Positions 7,342 to 14,664 of a stretch of DNA of 19,029 bases are shown piece by piece. Position 1 is the first letter of the stretch. The number at the start of each line of letters is the position of its first letter. Location: the NCBI GenBank assembly GCA_026415995.1, contig JAOAGB010000109.1, positions 1 to 19,029 of the forward strand, written 5' to 3'. Below the pieces are notes generated by a model. It saw nothing but the letters and a program-made list of their open reading frames with translations, had not been told where the DNA came from and ran no database searches. The position numbers and the translations under genes are program-made. This stretch comes from Thermodesulfovibrio sp. (lineage in GTDB: Bacteria; Nitrospirota; Thermodesulfovibrionia; Thermodesulfovibrionales; Thermodesulfovibrionaceae).

Positions 7342-8127
7342 CTATAGTAGGTAATATACACTCGGTTTTGTTCCGAGTTTAGCTTTTCGCCTAATAGCAA
7401 AATTTGAAGAGAGAATTTTTCTTATTTCCGAGTTAGGATCTGTTATGTCGCCATACATTATAGCACCATTTGAAGCTTCTACGCATGCTGGAGGAAGCCC
7501 TCTGTCAATTCTTTCATAGCAGAATGTGCATTTTTCAACAACACCCCTCATTCTAAATGGAAATTCTGGATTTTCATTTTTTATGTATTGTCTGGGGTCT
7601 TTCCAGTTAAAACTTCTCGCTCCGTAAGGACATCCAGCCATACAGAATCTACAACCGATGCATCTGTGCATGTCCATCATTACAATGCCATCTTTTCTTT
7701 TGAAGGTTGCCTTTGTAGGGCAAACTCTTACACAAGGAGGATTTTCACAGTGATTGCACAATACTAAAACAGGCATATTTTTAATTTCAGGTGACATGTA
7801 GTCATCTTTCATCTCTGGAAAGGCGTTCTTAAATTTTTCTTCCCATATCCATTTTATTTCCTCTTTAGGATTCAATATCTTTGGCACATTATGTATACGG
7901 TGGCATACTTCTGTGCAATCATGTATTATTTTTTGATCAAGCTTTTTTAAGTCTATGACCATTGCCCATCTTTTAGCTTGTAATGCCTCAGGAACTTTTT
8001 TATATTTTTCAGCAAATGCCTCAATCTCTCCTTTACCTACTACTTCAAACATGGACCAGCCACCAAGTCCCATAAATGTGCCTATACCTAATATTTTTAG
8101 GAACTCTCTTCTATTGATATTGCTCAT
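7342..8127 (-). CDS. dsrO: DsrO, Tat-exported periplasmic [4Fe-4S] ferredoxin-like subunit
   Basis: A 261-aa electron-transfer subunit linking DsrJ and DsrP on the periplasmic face. The N-terminus carries a twin-arginine signal (NRREFLKIL) and a hydrophobic stretch to about residue 30. Cysteine groups are C71/C75 (CTEVC), C124-C127-C132-C136, C156-C159-C162-C166 and C200-C203-C215. Compared with four-cluster NrfC/PsrB proteins, the first group has two cysteines rather than four, and the residue where the last cysteine usually follows PACVEA is serine (S219). This fits three [4Fe-4S] clusters. Its ATG overlaps the dsrJ stop (ATGA), indicating translational coupling; dsrP follows after 11 bp. 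Confidence 0.95.
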   Translation of the reverse strand: MSNINRREFLKILGIGTFMGLGGWSMFEVVGKGEIEAFAEKYKKVPEALQAKRWAMVIDLKKLDQKIIHDCTEVCHRIHNVPKILNPKEEIKWIWEEKFKNAFPEMKDDYMSPEIKNMPVLVLCNHCENPPCVRVCPTKATFKRKDGIVMMDMHRCIGCRFCMAGCPYGARSFNWKDPRQYIKNENPEFPFRMRGVVEKCTFCYERIDRGLPPACVEASNGAIMYGDITDPNSEIRKILSSNFAIRRKAKLGTKPSVYYLL

Positions 8128-8543
8128 AGTGCTGCCTCCTTCTTGATATTCTCCTTAGGCTCAATGTGGCAATCCCAGCAGTATGGCTTCACTTTTACAT
8201 AATTATGACATTCATCGCAGAACTTTGACTTATTTGAATGACACTGCATACAGGTATTCTGTAAGCTCATATTAAAAGTTTTACCTTGGCTATTTACATA
8301 GAGAGTTTTTCCATCTCTTACCACCGCATCTCTCCATTCGATAAGCATTTTCATGTGCTCTTTTCTCATGAAGTCTTTAGATTCAACACATTTTCTTTCA
8401 GCTTCAGGAAGTTTCATTATTTCCGGTGTATCTATCTTGGGATTAGCCTTTATGTACTCCTTTCCTATGCTTAATGTGAATGGTAGAGTAACCAAGGCAA
8501 TAAAGATAATCAATCCAAAAATTATTTTTCCTCCATCATACAT
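8124..8543 (-). CDS. dsrJ: DsrJ, triheme cytochrome c subunit of DsrMKJOP
   Basis: A 139-aa protein with an N-terminal hydrophobic anchor (about residues 7-26, no clear cleavage site) and a periplasmic domain with exactly three heme c motifs: CMQCH (98-102), CDECH (109-113) and CWDCH (122-126). The conserved DsrJ segment KCVESKDFMRKEHM is present, with C52 as the likely cysteine axial ligand that gives DsrJ its unusual His/Cys heme. It probably exchanges electrons with periplasmic cytochromes or carries out sulfur chemistry; its exact role in sulfate reducers is debated. It starts 2 bp after the dsrK stop and overlaps dsrO by 4 bp. Confidence 0.95.
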   Translation of the reverse strand: MYDGGKIIFGLIIFIALVTLPFTLSIGKEYIKANPKIDTPEIMKLPEAERKCVESKDFMRKEHMKMLIEWRDAVVRDGKTLYVNSQGKTFNMSLQNTCMQCHSNKSKFCDECHNYVKVKPYCWDCHIEPKENIKKEAAL

Positions 8544-8545
8544 AG

Positions 8546-10159
8546 TTACTCACCTCCCTTTCCTGGTAGTGGCTCCATTCTTAGATTCATCTCTCTTTCT
8601 TTTTCACCCTTCATTATCATTGCATTTGCAACAAGTTCCGTAACTCCAGATACTCTCACTCCCGGTACCCAGTAATTCATTAATGGTGGTAAGGCTGCTC
8701 TGTCTATGGCGCATATGTTAGCAAGAAGGTTAACACCAAATTTTTCATGGACATATCTTACTGCATTTGCCCTTGGGAAACCTCCTCTCATTCTTTGTTC
8801 CATTATTTCTCCAGCATTCAGTCCAGAACCACTTCCGCAGCAGAAAGTTTGTTCTCTTATTGTTTCATCTGGCATATCATAGAAGTGATTGCAGACATTT
8901 TTAATGATATATCTTGGTTCTTCAAACATGCCCATGCCTCTTGAAACATTGCAAGAGTCATGGAATGTTACAATTAAATTATCATTTCTGCTTTTATCAA
9001 ATTTAAGAACACCGTGTCTTATAAGGTCTGCAGTAAATTCACTTATGTGAACTATTTTAGTTGATTTGGCATGTTCAAATTTTGTTCCTGTAATTGGAGA
9101 CACCGGTTCTTCAAGAAAATCAATAGGTCCAAACCATGTGTCATGGTATTGATGCCAGACTCTCCACATGTGTCCACATTCTCCACCAATAATCCATTTT
9201 ACTCCTAATCTTTTTGCTTCTTCATATATTTTAGAGTGCAATCTCTTTGCCATCTCTAAGGATGTGAAGAATCCAAAATTTCCACCTTCACAGGCAAAGG
9301 TACTCCAAGTATAGTCAAGTCCTAATTCATGAAATAGCATCATGTAACCCATACAGTTATAGATACCAGGATCTGCAAAGAGGTCTCCTGAAGGAGTAAT
9401 AAACAAAATCTCGGCACCTTTTTTATTTATAGGAGGCTCTATCCTAATTCCTGTTATATCCTCAATATCATTACACATAAATTCAAGTGTTGATTTCATT
9501 GTATGAGGCTCGATACCAAGATGGTTTCCTGTTCTATAACAGTTTGCCACAGGTCCTGATATCCAGTCTGTATTTAACCCCAAGAGATTAAGTAACTCTC
9601 TTGCCATAATGGTTATCTCAGCTGTGTCAATTCCATAGGGACAGAAGAGAGAGCAACGTCTACACTCTGTACATTGATAGAAGTAATACCAGAGTTCCTT
9701 TAATACATCAAGGTCAAGTTCTCTTGCTCCACCATTTCTTCCGAAAATTTTTCCGCTTGATGTGAAATACTTCCTGTACACAGACCTGAGAAGTTCTGCT
9801 CTTAAAACAGGCATGTTTTTCGGATCTCCTGTTCCAATAAAGAAATGGCACTTGTCAGCACAGGCACCGCAACGAACACAGATATCCATAAATACATGGA
9901 ATGTTCTAAATCTTTCAATTCTTTGTTTAATTCCTTCAAGTACTATTTTTTTCCAGTCCTCTGGCAGTTTCCAGTCAGGATCGGTAACATGAAAGTCTCT
10001 TGCATTAGGCATATCAACATAGGCAAGATTTTTAGCTTTTGCTCCATAGCAGTAAAAACCTGGTTTAAACTCTACAGGTAAAGTATCCATCCAAGGTTTG
10101 GATGGCATTTTCTTTAAATTAACATCTGAAATTAATTCTTCTGGTCTTGGAAGTCCCAT
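8546..10159 (-). CDS. dsrK: DsrK, HdrD-like catalytic iron-sulfur subunit of DsrMKJOP
   Basis: The cytoplasmic catalytic subunit, related to heterodisulfide reductase HdrD and thought to reduce the DsrC trisulfide. The 537 aa carry two ferredoxin-type motifs (C94-C97-C100-C104 and C163-C166-C169-C173) that bind cubane [4Fe-4S] clusters. C-terminal CCG-type elements follow: C290 in FACEGG, C328 in GGECGH, C403 in HDSCN, C440/C441 in FCCGSGSG and C483 in NICAIDR, together forming the special active-site cluster. The start at ATG 10159 follows AAGGAGTG and lies 4 bp after the dsrM stop; dsrJ begins 2 bp after its end. All expected cysteine positions are intact. Confidence 0.96.
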   Translation of the reverse strand: MGLPRPEELISDVNLKKMPSKPWMDTLPVEFKPGFYCYGAKAKNLAYVDMPNARDFHVTDPDWKLPEDWKKIVLEGIKQRIERFRTFHVFMDICVRCGACADKCHFFIGTGDPKNMPVLRAELLRSVYRKYFTSSGKIFGRNGGARELDLDVLKELWYYFYQCTECRRCSLFCPYGIDTAEITIMARELLNLLGLNTDWISGPVANCYRTGNHLGIEPHTMKSTLEFMCNDIEDITGIRIEPPINKKGAEILFITPSGDLFADPGIYNCMGYMMLFHELGLDYTWSTFACEGGNFGFFTSLEMAKRLHSKIYEEAKRLGVKWIIGGECGHMWRVWHQYHDTWFGPIDFLEEPVSPITGTKFEHAKSTKIVHISEFTADLIRHGVLKFDKSRNDNLIVTFHDSCNVSRGMGMFEEPRYIIKNVCNHFYDMPDETIREQTFCCGSGSGLNAGEIMEQRMRGGFPRANAVRYVHEKFGVNLLANICAIDRAALPPLMNYWVPGVRVSGVTELVANAMIMKGEKEREMNLRMEPLPGKGGE

Positions 10160-10163
10160 ATTA

Positions 10164-11162
10164 TCACTCCTTTTCTACTGGTATTCCAGCTTTTTTCATT
10201 TTTTCTCTAAATTCATCTTCATATTCTTCATAATGACGGTGTTTAACTGGATATTCCCATGGATTTACATGCCTTTCCATTCTATTGTTATTAGCCAAAT
10301 TTCGTGTAGGACTTAAAAACACACCACCCATATGCATTAACTTACTGAATGGGAAATATGCAAAAAGTATACTTACTAAGAATAGATGAATATAAAAAAG
10401 ACTTCCAATTCCCTTGGGAACAACTGGTTTAAAGTAAACCAATCCAAGAGTAAGTTCTTTTATAGCTGTTACATCAACTTTAAAGAAGTATCTCATTAAA
10501 ACACCAGTTGTAATAATACCTAAGATTAAAAACAGAGGGAAATAATCTGATGGCAGAGAAATATATTTTATTTTAGGATCAAGAATTCTTCTGCCAAGCA
10601 AGTAAAGAAGAGCAGCTAAAATAGAAAGATTCGTTATATAAAGAATTGGTGAACCAAGTATATGCACCTGTAGGAATGAATCTAATGACTCCACAATTGA
10701 TATAACCCAAGGAGTTTCTGGTGTAAAAAATCTCATGTGCCTTAAGAATATGACCAAGAAGGAATAATGAAATGCTATGGCACCAAGCCAAAGCCATTTA
10801 CTTGAACCAACATAAAGCCTGCCTTGTAGAATTTCAGCTTTTGTGTTTCTAAAAAGACTTCTAAAGGTAAAGACCTCAAAGAACATTCTTAATGCTACAC
10901 CCCAGGCAGTTGAAGGATTATCAATTTTGTTTTGTTTAAACCAAAGCGAAGAATAATGTTGTCCAGCAGTTGTTGGAATTCGGTATGGCACAGGAGATTT
11001 ACCCCATTGAACCATTCGATAAATAAACCCGAGCACAAATATGATGAACGCAGCATATGGAAATACAACGGCAAATAAGGCGTTCAAACCAATAACTGCT
11101 GTTCCCAAATAGGCAAACAATATTAATCCTAAGACTGATATTAAAGCTAATCCTATGCCCAT
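10164..11162 (-). CDS. dsrM: DsrM, NarI-like cytochrome b membrane subunit of DsrMKJOP
   Basis: A 332-aa diheme cytochrome b that oxidises menaquinol and passes electrons to DsrK. About six hydrophobic helices are visible, with candidate heme-ligand histidines at H132 and H142 (FHYSFLVIFLRHMRFF) and at H259 and H277 (YIHLFLVSILF... KLMHMGG), the paired arrangement of the NarI family. Long cytoplasmic stretches include residues 51-115 and a charged C-terminal tail from about 285, likely docking DsrK. It is the first of the five contiguous dsrMKJOP genes, with RBS GAGAGG; the RsbRD-N-like gene ends 26 bp upstream. Confidence 0.95.
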   Translation of the reverse strand: MGIGLALISVLGLILFAYLGTAVIGLNALFAVVFPYAAFIIFVLGFIYRMVQWGKSPVPYRIPTTAGQHYSSLWFKQNKIDNPSTAWGVALRMFFEVFTFRSLFRNTKAEILQGRLYVGSSKWLWLGAIAFHYSFLVIFLRHMRFFTPETPWVISIVESLDSFLQVHILGSPILYITNLSILAALLYLLGRRILDPKIKYISLPSDYFPLFLILGIITTGVLMRYFFKVDVTAIKELTLGLVYFKPVVPKGIGSLFYIHLFLVSILFAYFPFSKLMHMGGVFLSPTRNLANNNRMERHVNPWEYPVKHRHYEEYEDEFREKMKKAGIPVEKE

Positions 11163-11188
11163 CTCACCCTACCTCTCTTTATGATTTT

Positions 11189-11707
11189 TTATTTAGTTTC
11201 CAAAATTTTATCGTCAATTTCTGTTACGATATTCCACTTTTTCAGTAGCCACCATGTTCTGTCCATGAGTTCCTTAGCTTTGATATCATAAATCCTCTCT
11301 CTATACTTCATAAAAATATCGAATGCTACCAGAGCTAAAGAATCAATCCTTGACATTAATTCCATTAATTCATTTGAATCCGCTTCTTTATGGAGCGTAC
11401 TATATATAGCTTTTTTAATTAAGAAAATAAAGCCAACAGCTTGAGATGGTGTAAAATCTTGTACCGCTCTAATTTGAATAATATTCTCTAAGGGTGAAAG
11501 AAAGCTTTCCAAGTCAGCATCGGCAATAATATTATCAATAATTTGCTCAACAGATAGATTGGTGTTATAACCTATAGGATTTGTAAATTTTTTATTTTTT
11601 CCTTTCAAAAAAATCTGACTCTGTTCCGGATAAGTGGAAATAATTAAATCAAAAGCCTTATTAATTATATTCTCTCTCTTTTTTGAAAGGAGATTATTAA
11701 TACTCAT
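11189..11707 (-). CDS. RsbRD N-terminal-domain-like protein preceding dsrM
   Basis: A soluble, largely helical 172-aa protein with no membrane segment. The opening (LLSKKRENIINKAFDLIIS), the FLSPLENIIQIRAVQDFTPSQAVGFIF core and the SRIDSLALVAFDIFMKYRERIYDIKAKE helix resemble the RsbRD/RsbR N-terminal non-heme-globin-like domain (recalled, not searched). In stressosome proteins this domain is a sensor fused to STAS; here it stands alone. It lies 26 bp upstream of dsrM on the same strand, so it heads the dsrMKJOP transcript. Similar genes ahead of dsrM are known to me from other sulfate reducers, so a sensory or assembly role for the Dsr complex is plausible but unproven. The RBS is AAGGGAG before ATG 11707. 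Confidence 0.75.
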   Translation of the reverse strand: MSINNLLSKKRENIINKAFDLIISTYPEQSQIFLKGKNKKFTNPIGYNTNLSVEQIIDNIIADADLESFLSPLENIIQIRAVQDFTPSQAVGFIFLIKKAIYSTLHKEADSNELMELMSRIDSLALVAFDIFMKYRERIYDIKAKELMDRTWWLLKKWNIVTEIDDKILETK

Positions 11708-11787
11708 CTTTCTCCCTTAGAATAATATTTTTGGTTAGGAACATTGAGTAAATATTAGCAAAGCGCTTCTTATTTCCCAAAAGAAAA

Positions 11788-11809
11788 AAGGGGCAGTTCC
11801 CTGCCCCTT
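11788..11809 (-). terminator. Strong rho-independent terminator of dsrC
   Basis: A 9-bp GC-rich stem AAGGGGCAG / CTGCCCCTT with a four-base TTCC loop lies 8 bp beyond the dsrC stop. On the minus strand it is followed by TTTTTTCTTTT. It separates dsrC from the RsbRD-dsrMKJOP transcript and would allow dsrC to be expressed independently and at higher level. Confidence 0.9.
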
Positions 11810-11817
11810 ACTATAAA

Positions 11818-12153
11818 CTATACGCATCCAGTTGGCTTTGGCAATCCTGCATATCTACAGGCCTGCTTTGCCGGTCCATCTGGGAACAATGCATAGAGAT
11901 ATTTGGTGTTTCCTTTATCAGGACCAAATGCCTTTGCCATTTCTTTAACAAGAATCTTAATCATAGGAGCAATTTGGTATTTCTGATAATAGTCTCTTAA
12001 AAAGTTAATAACTTCCCAGTGCTGTTCAGTTAATGTGATTCCATCTCCCTGAGCTAAGAACTCTGCAAGCTCTGGTGTCCAGTCATCGAGATTCTGAATG
12101 TAGCCGTCTTCATCCAGCTCGATCTGTTTTCCCTTAAATTCAATAGTTGCCAT
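11818..12153 (-). CDS. dsrC: DsrC, sulfur-carrier protein for dissimilatory sulfite reduction
   Basis: A small cytoplasmic protein that accepts sulfur from DsrAB as a trisulfide between its two C-terminal cysteines and presents it to DsrMKJOP. The 111 aa have the typical N-terminus (IEFKGKQIELDEDGYI), the LTEQHWEVINFLRDYY helix, and a C-terminal arm with C99 and the penultimate C110 spaced by ten residues (ACRYAGLPKPTGCV). Both redox cysteines make it a true DsrC rather than a TusE- or RspA-type paralogue. The RBS AAGGAGGT, 7 bp before the ATG, is among the best in the window, fitting the very high DsrC abundance known in sulfate reducers. It has its own terminator and a likely own promoter with a dyad array. 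Confidence 0.97.
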   Translation of the reverse strand: MATIEFKGKQIELDEDGYIQNLDDWTPELAEFLAQGDGITLTEQHWEVINFLRDYYQKYQIAPMIKILVKEMAKAFGPDKGNTKYLYALFPDGPAKQACRYAGLPKPTGCV

Positions 12154-12213
12154 CTTCTCAACCTCCTTTTAGTTTTTTAAAAAAATTTTAACATCTTCAA
12201 TAAATTCACTTCA

Positions 12214-12241
12214 AGAGTATATTAACTCTAAAGTATACTCT
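12214..12241. promoter_or_regulatory. Inverted-repeat array in the dsrC promoter region
   Basis: AGAGTATA (12214-12221) and TATACTCT (12234-12241) are perfect inverted copies with centres 20 bp apart. Within the array, AGAGT-N6-ACTCT (12214-12229) is a second dyad and AGTATACT (12232-12239) is a perfect 8-bp palindrome. On the minus strand it overlaps candidate promoter elements: TTGAAA (12243-12248) with TAATAT (12219-12224), or TTGACT (12249-12254) with TAGAGT (12225-12230). The spacing fits a dimeric regulator on one DNA face. Confidence 0.45.
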
Positions 12242-12273
12242 GTTTCAAAGTCAAATAAATTTAGCTTATAAAC

Positions 12274-13248
12274 TTATAAATATTTTTCAGCTTTTGATGT
12301 TTTAACTTTTATTACATTACCTTTGCTATACACAGATAGGAGAGTATTTTTAATATCTTCAGATACAGGCACTTTACTTTTAGTTTTAAAGATCAATATG
12401 GCAGTAAGAGCCTTTATCTCATCATTTTCATGGTTTAGCAGATTTTTTAATTCAGTCTCTTCAATCTCTATATAATCCAAAAGATTAATTTTATTTGATA
12501 GCTTAATCATGCTTCTTAGAACGCTCTCTAAAAAACTTTCTTCTTCTCTTTGTGACCATAAAATAGGAATTATATCTTTAAATAGGGATGGCTTTGCGTA
12601 AATAATCTCTCCTATCAACTCTGCAGCCCTCCAACCTATTCCTCCTGATTCATCAGTCATTGACCAAAGAAGTTTTCTAATTGTATTTCTCAATGGTTCA
12701 ATTTCTTCTGCTTCCACATAAGCCTTTGCCACATGTCCCATTGCCATAATTGCTTTCCATGACATGGGATTTTCTTTGTCATAGGAAAGCGAAATTAACC
12801 ATCCGAAAACATTAAGATTATTTAATGACACCTTTTCAATTTGTTCAAAACTTTCCTCTTCCAATAGGCAGAGAAAATCCTTTTTTGATATCTTTAACTT
12901 TTCTTTTATTGCTCTTTTAATTATCTCTGTTACAGGTTTTATAAAAAAGAGCCTTCCGGAGAAAAGCTGATTTTTTAAATAAACATACTGGTGGGTTCTA
13001 CAGTCATAGGCTTTGTCTCTCAATTCATAATTTACTCCAAGTTCTATATTTTCAATTCCCTCAGGAGATGCAAGCATCATTGCATTCACTAAAGCTTCTC
13101 CTTGATTATGTCCTGTAGGTTCACATACATATATGGCTCCACATTGGCATTTTCCATACATTATTTCTCCAAAGTTTGTGTTTGTATCCTCTGGAGGGTC
13201 TATGATCCTCCCACAAAAAAGACAAGTTGGTAGTTCTCTTTTAGGCAT
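12274..13248 (-). CDS. Zinc-ribbon plus HEAT-like helical-repeat protein, unknown function, coupled to the siroheme-amidase gene
   Basis: A soluble 324-aa protein of unknown function. The N-terminal zinc-ribbon-like motif is C9-x2-C12 and C34-x-C36, with C42, H47 and C83 nearby. From about residue 130 onward the sequence is a series of amphipathic helices, including ISLSYDKENPMSWKAIMAMG, WRAAELIGEIIY and LESVLRSMIKLS, typical of HEAT/PBS-lyase-like repeats, which usually bind proteins. Its start overlaps the upstream amidase gene by 8 bp, so the two are translationally coupled, and dsrC begins 120 bp downstream. Context suggests a role in siroheme-amide cofactor delivery or sulfite reductase maturation; this is inference. 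No catalytic motif is seen. Confidence 0.8.
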   Translation of the reverse strand: MPKRELPTCLFCGRIIDPPEDTNTNFGEIMYGKCQCGAIYVCEPTGHNQGEALVNAMMLASPEGIENIELGVNYELRDKAYDCRTHQYVYLKNQLFSGRLFFIKPVTEIIKRAIKEKLKISKKDFLCLLEEESFEQIEKVSLNNLNVFGWLISLSYDKENPMSWKAIMAMGHVAKAYVEAEEIEPLRNTIRKLLWSMTDESGGIGWRAAELIGEIIYAKPSLFKDIIPILWSQREEESFLESVLRSMIKLSNKINLLDYIEIEETELKNLLNHENDEIKALTAILIFKTKSKVPVSEDIKNTLLSVYSKGNVIKVKTSKAEKYL

Positions 13249-14614
13249 TCCTTATCTCCTTATAAATTTTTGCTATTTTTAAAATTCCTTTTACCCATTC
13301 TTCCGTTCCAAGAGCATGAATATGGATATAGGTTCCAAGGGTATTTTTATAAACAGCACCATCCATATTTTCTACTATTCCCTCACCTCTCACCATCTGA
13401 AAACTCATGGTAGGTAAGCTTTCATATTCAATAACCTTTGAATAATGAAACTCGTGTCCCTTTAACTCTACCTCTTTTTCATAAAAAGGATTATTTCCAT
13501 TTACCTTGGCTATTACATATCCATGGGCTTGAGGTTTTTTGAACATCTTGAGTCTGAAGGGGAAAACTCCCACCATTGGAAATTCACCTTCATTGGTTAT
13601 CAAGCTTTTACATAGATACATTAATCCACCACATTCTGCATATATTGGCAGACCTTCTTCAGCTTTTTTCTTTATGTCCTTCATTAAATCCATGTTTTTG
13701 CTCAAATAACTAACATTTGTCTCTGGAAAACCACCTCCTATATAAAGGGCATCAATCTGAGGAAGCGTTTGGTCTTCAAGGGAGTTTATAAGAACAATCT
13801 GAGCACCGCATTTTTTCAACTCTTCAAGGTTTTCTTCATAGTAAAATTGAAATACCCTGTCTCTTATAACACCAATTTTTAAACTTTCTCCCATTAAGTT
13901 AAGTTCTTGTTTCTTTTGTATGAATTCTATAGCAGGTGCCTTTTTAGCAATATCTAATATTTTGTCTGTCTCTAAAAATTCTGATACTTTTTGTATAAAA
14001 TCCAAAGCTTCTTTTTGCATTTCATGTTCCTGATAGGGCAGAAGTCCCATATGTCTTTCTGGCATTTTTAAATTCTTGAATCTCGGAATAGCACCTACCA
14101 CTTCTACAGAGCAGTATTTTTCTATTGACTCCCTTATTATTTTTTCATGTCTTGGAGTGGCTACTTGATTTAAAACTACTCCTTTTATATCAAGATTTTT
14201 ATCAAATTGGGTAAATCCGTTAATTAATGCTGCTACAGAGCGAGTCATTTTTGTGCAATCTATGACTAAAATAACAGGACATCTTAACAGTTTTGCAAGT
14301 TCTGCAGAACTTACAGAGCCTTCTGCATCAAGTCCATCAAAAAGTCCTCTGTTTCCTTCAATCACTGATGTATATCCCATAGCCCTTTCTATGAAGGATT
14401 GAATGACTCTATCTTCAGGTATCATAAATGTGTCAAGGTTATAACAAGGTTTTCCTGAAAAAAGACTAAGCCACCCACTGTCAATGTAATCAGGTCCCTT
14501 TTTAAAGGCAAGGACATTCACTCCTCTTTCCCTTAAGTCCCTTATAATTGCCAGAGTTACAGTTGTCTTTCCTGCACCACCTCGAATACCTGCTATAAGC
14601 ACTCTTGGAAACAT
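13241..14614 (-). CDS. dsrN: CbiA/CobB-family a,c-diamide synthase, likely siroheme amidase (DsrN-type)
   Basis: A glutamine- and ATP-dependent amidase of 457 aa, normal for CbiA. The N-terminal ATPase domain has the P-loop GIRGGAGKT (9-17), KKGPDYIDSGWLS and IEGNRGLFDG. The C-terminal class-I triad-type GATase domain has GGGFPE (293-298), nucleophile C328 in YAECGGLMYL, GHEFHYSK and H431/H433 (YIHIHA). Members use cobyrinate, Ni-sirohydrochlorin or siroheme as substrate. Beside dsrC and dsrMKJOP, with no other cobalamin genes here, the best reading is DsrN, which makes the siroheme amide of DsrAB. A corrinoid role is not excluded. It is divergent from glyQ across 38 bp and overlaps the zinc-ribbon/HEAT gene by 8 bp. 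Confidence 0.88.
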   Translation of the reverse strand: MFPRVLIAGIRGGAGKTTVTLAIIRDLRERGVNVLAFKKGPDYIDSGWLSLFSGKPCYNLDTFMIPEDRVIQSFIERAMGYTSVIEGNRGLFDGLDAEGSVSSAELAKLLRCPVILVIDCTKMTRSVAALINGFTQFDKNLDIKGVVLNQVATPRHEKIIRESIEKYCSVEVVGAIPRFKNLKMPERHMGLLPYQEHEMQKEALDFIQKVSEFLETDKILDIAKKAPAIEFIQKKQELNLMGESLKIGVIRDRVFQFYYEENLEELKKCGAQIVLINSLEDQTLPQIDALYIGGGFPETNVSYLSKNMDLMKDIKKKAEEGLPIYAECGGLMYLCKSLITNEGEFPMVGVFPFRLKMFKKPQAHGYVIAKVNGNNPFYEKEVELKGHEFHYSKVIEYESLPTMSFQMVRGEGIVENMDGAVYKNTLGTYIHIHALGTEEWVKGILKIAKIYKEIRNA

Positions 14615-14644
14615 TTGACAGAAGCCTCTAAGCTAAAGTATCAT
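14615..14644 (+). promoter_or_regulatory. Promoter for glyQ-glyS, predicting a leaderless or near-leaderless mRNA
   Basis: A consensus -35 TTGACA (14615-14620) abuts the divergent amidase start codon. After an 18-bp spacer comes TATCAT (14639-14644), a 5/6 match to the -10 consensus. The expected start, 6-9 bases beyond the -10, falls at 14650-14653, at or just before the glyQ ATG at 14653. No Shine-Dalgarno sequence lies ahead of that ATG, consistent with leaderless translation. Confidence 0.65.
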
Positions 14645-14664
14645 GAAAATCTATGTATTTTCAA
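14637..14664 (-). promoter_or_regulatory. Candidate promoter for the amidase gene, inside the glyQ start region
   Basis: On the minus strand TTGAAA (14659-14664) and GATACT (14637-14642) are 16 bp apart, predicting a start near 14630 and a leader of about 16 nt. The -35 lies within the first codons of glyQ, and the -10 overlaps the glyQ -10 (14639-14644), so the two promoters would compete for polymerase. Confidence 0.4.

Noticed and set aside
10579..10797. A 72-codon minus-strand frame inside dsrM
   Set aside because: It lies in another frame of a well-supported gene and has no independent signal.
13241..14614. Calling this gene a cobalamin-pathway cobyrinate diamide synthase
   Set aside because: No other corrinoid genes are present, and dsrC and dsrMKJOP are adjacent, so a siroheme-amide role is more likely; the corrinoid option is only less likely, not excluded.
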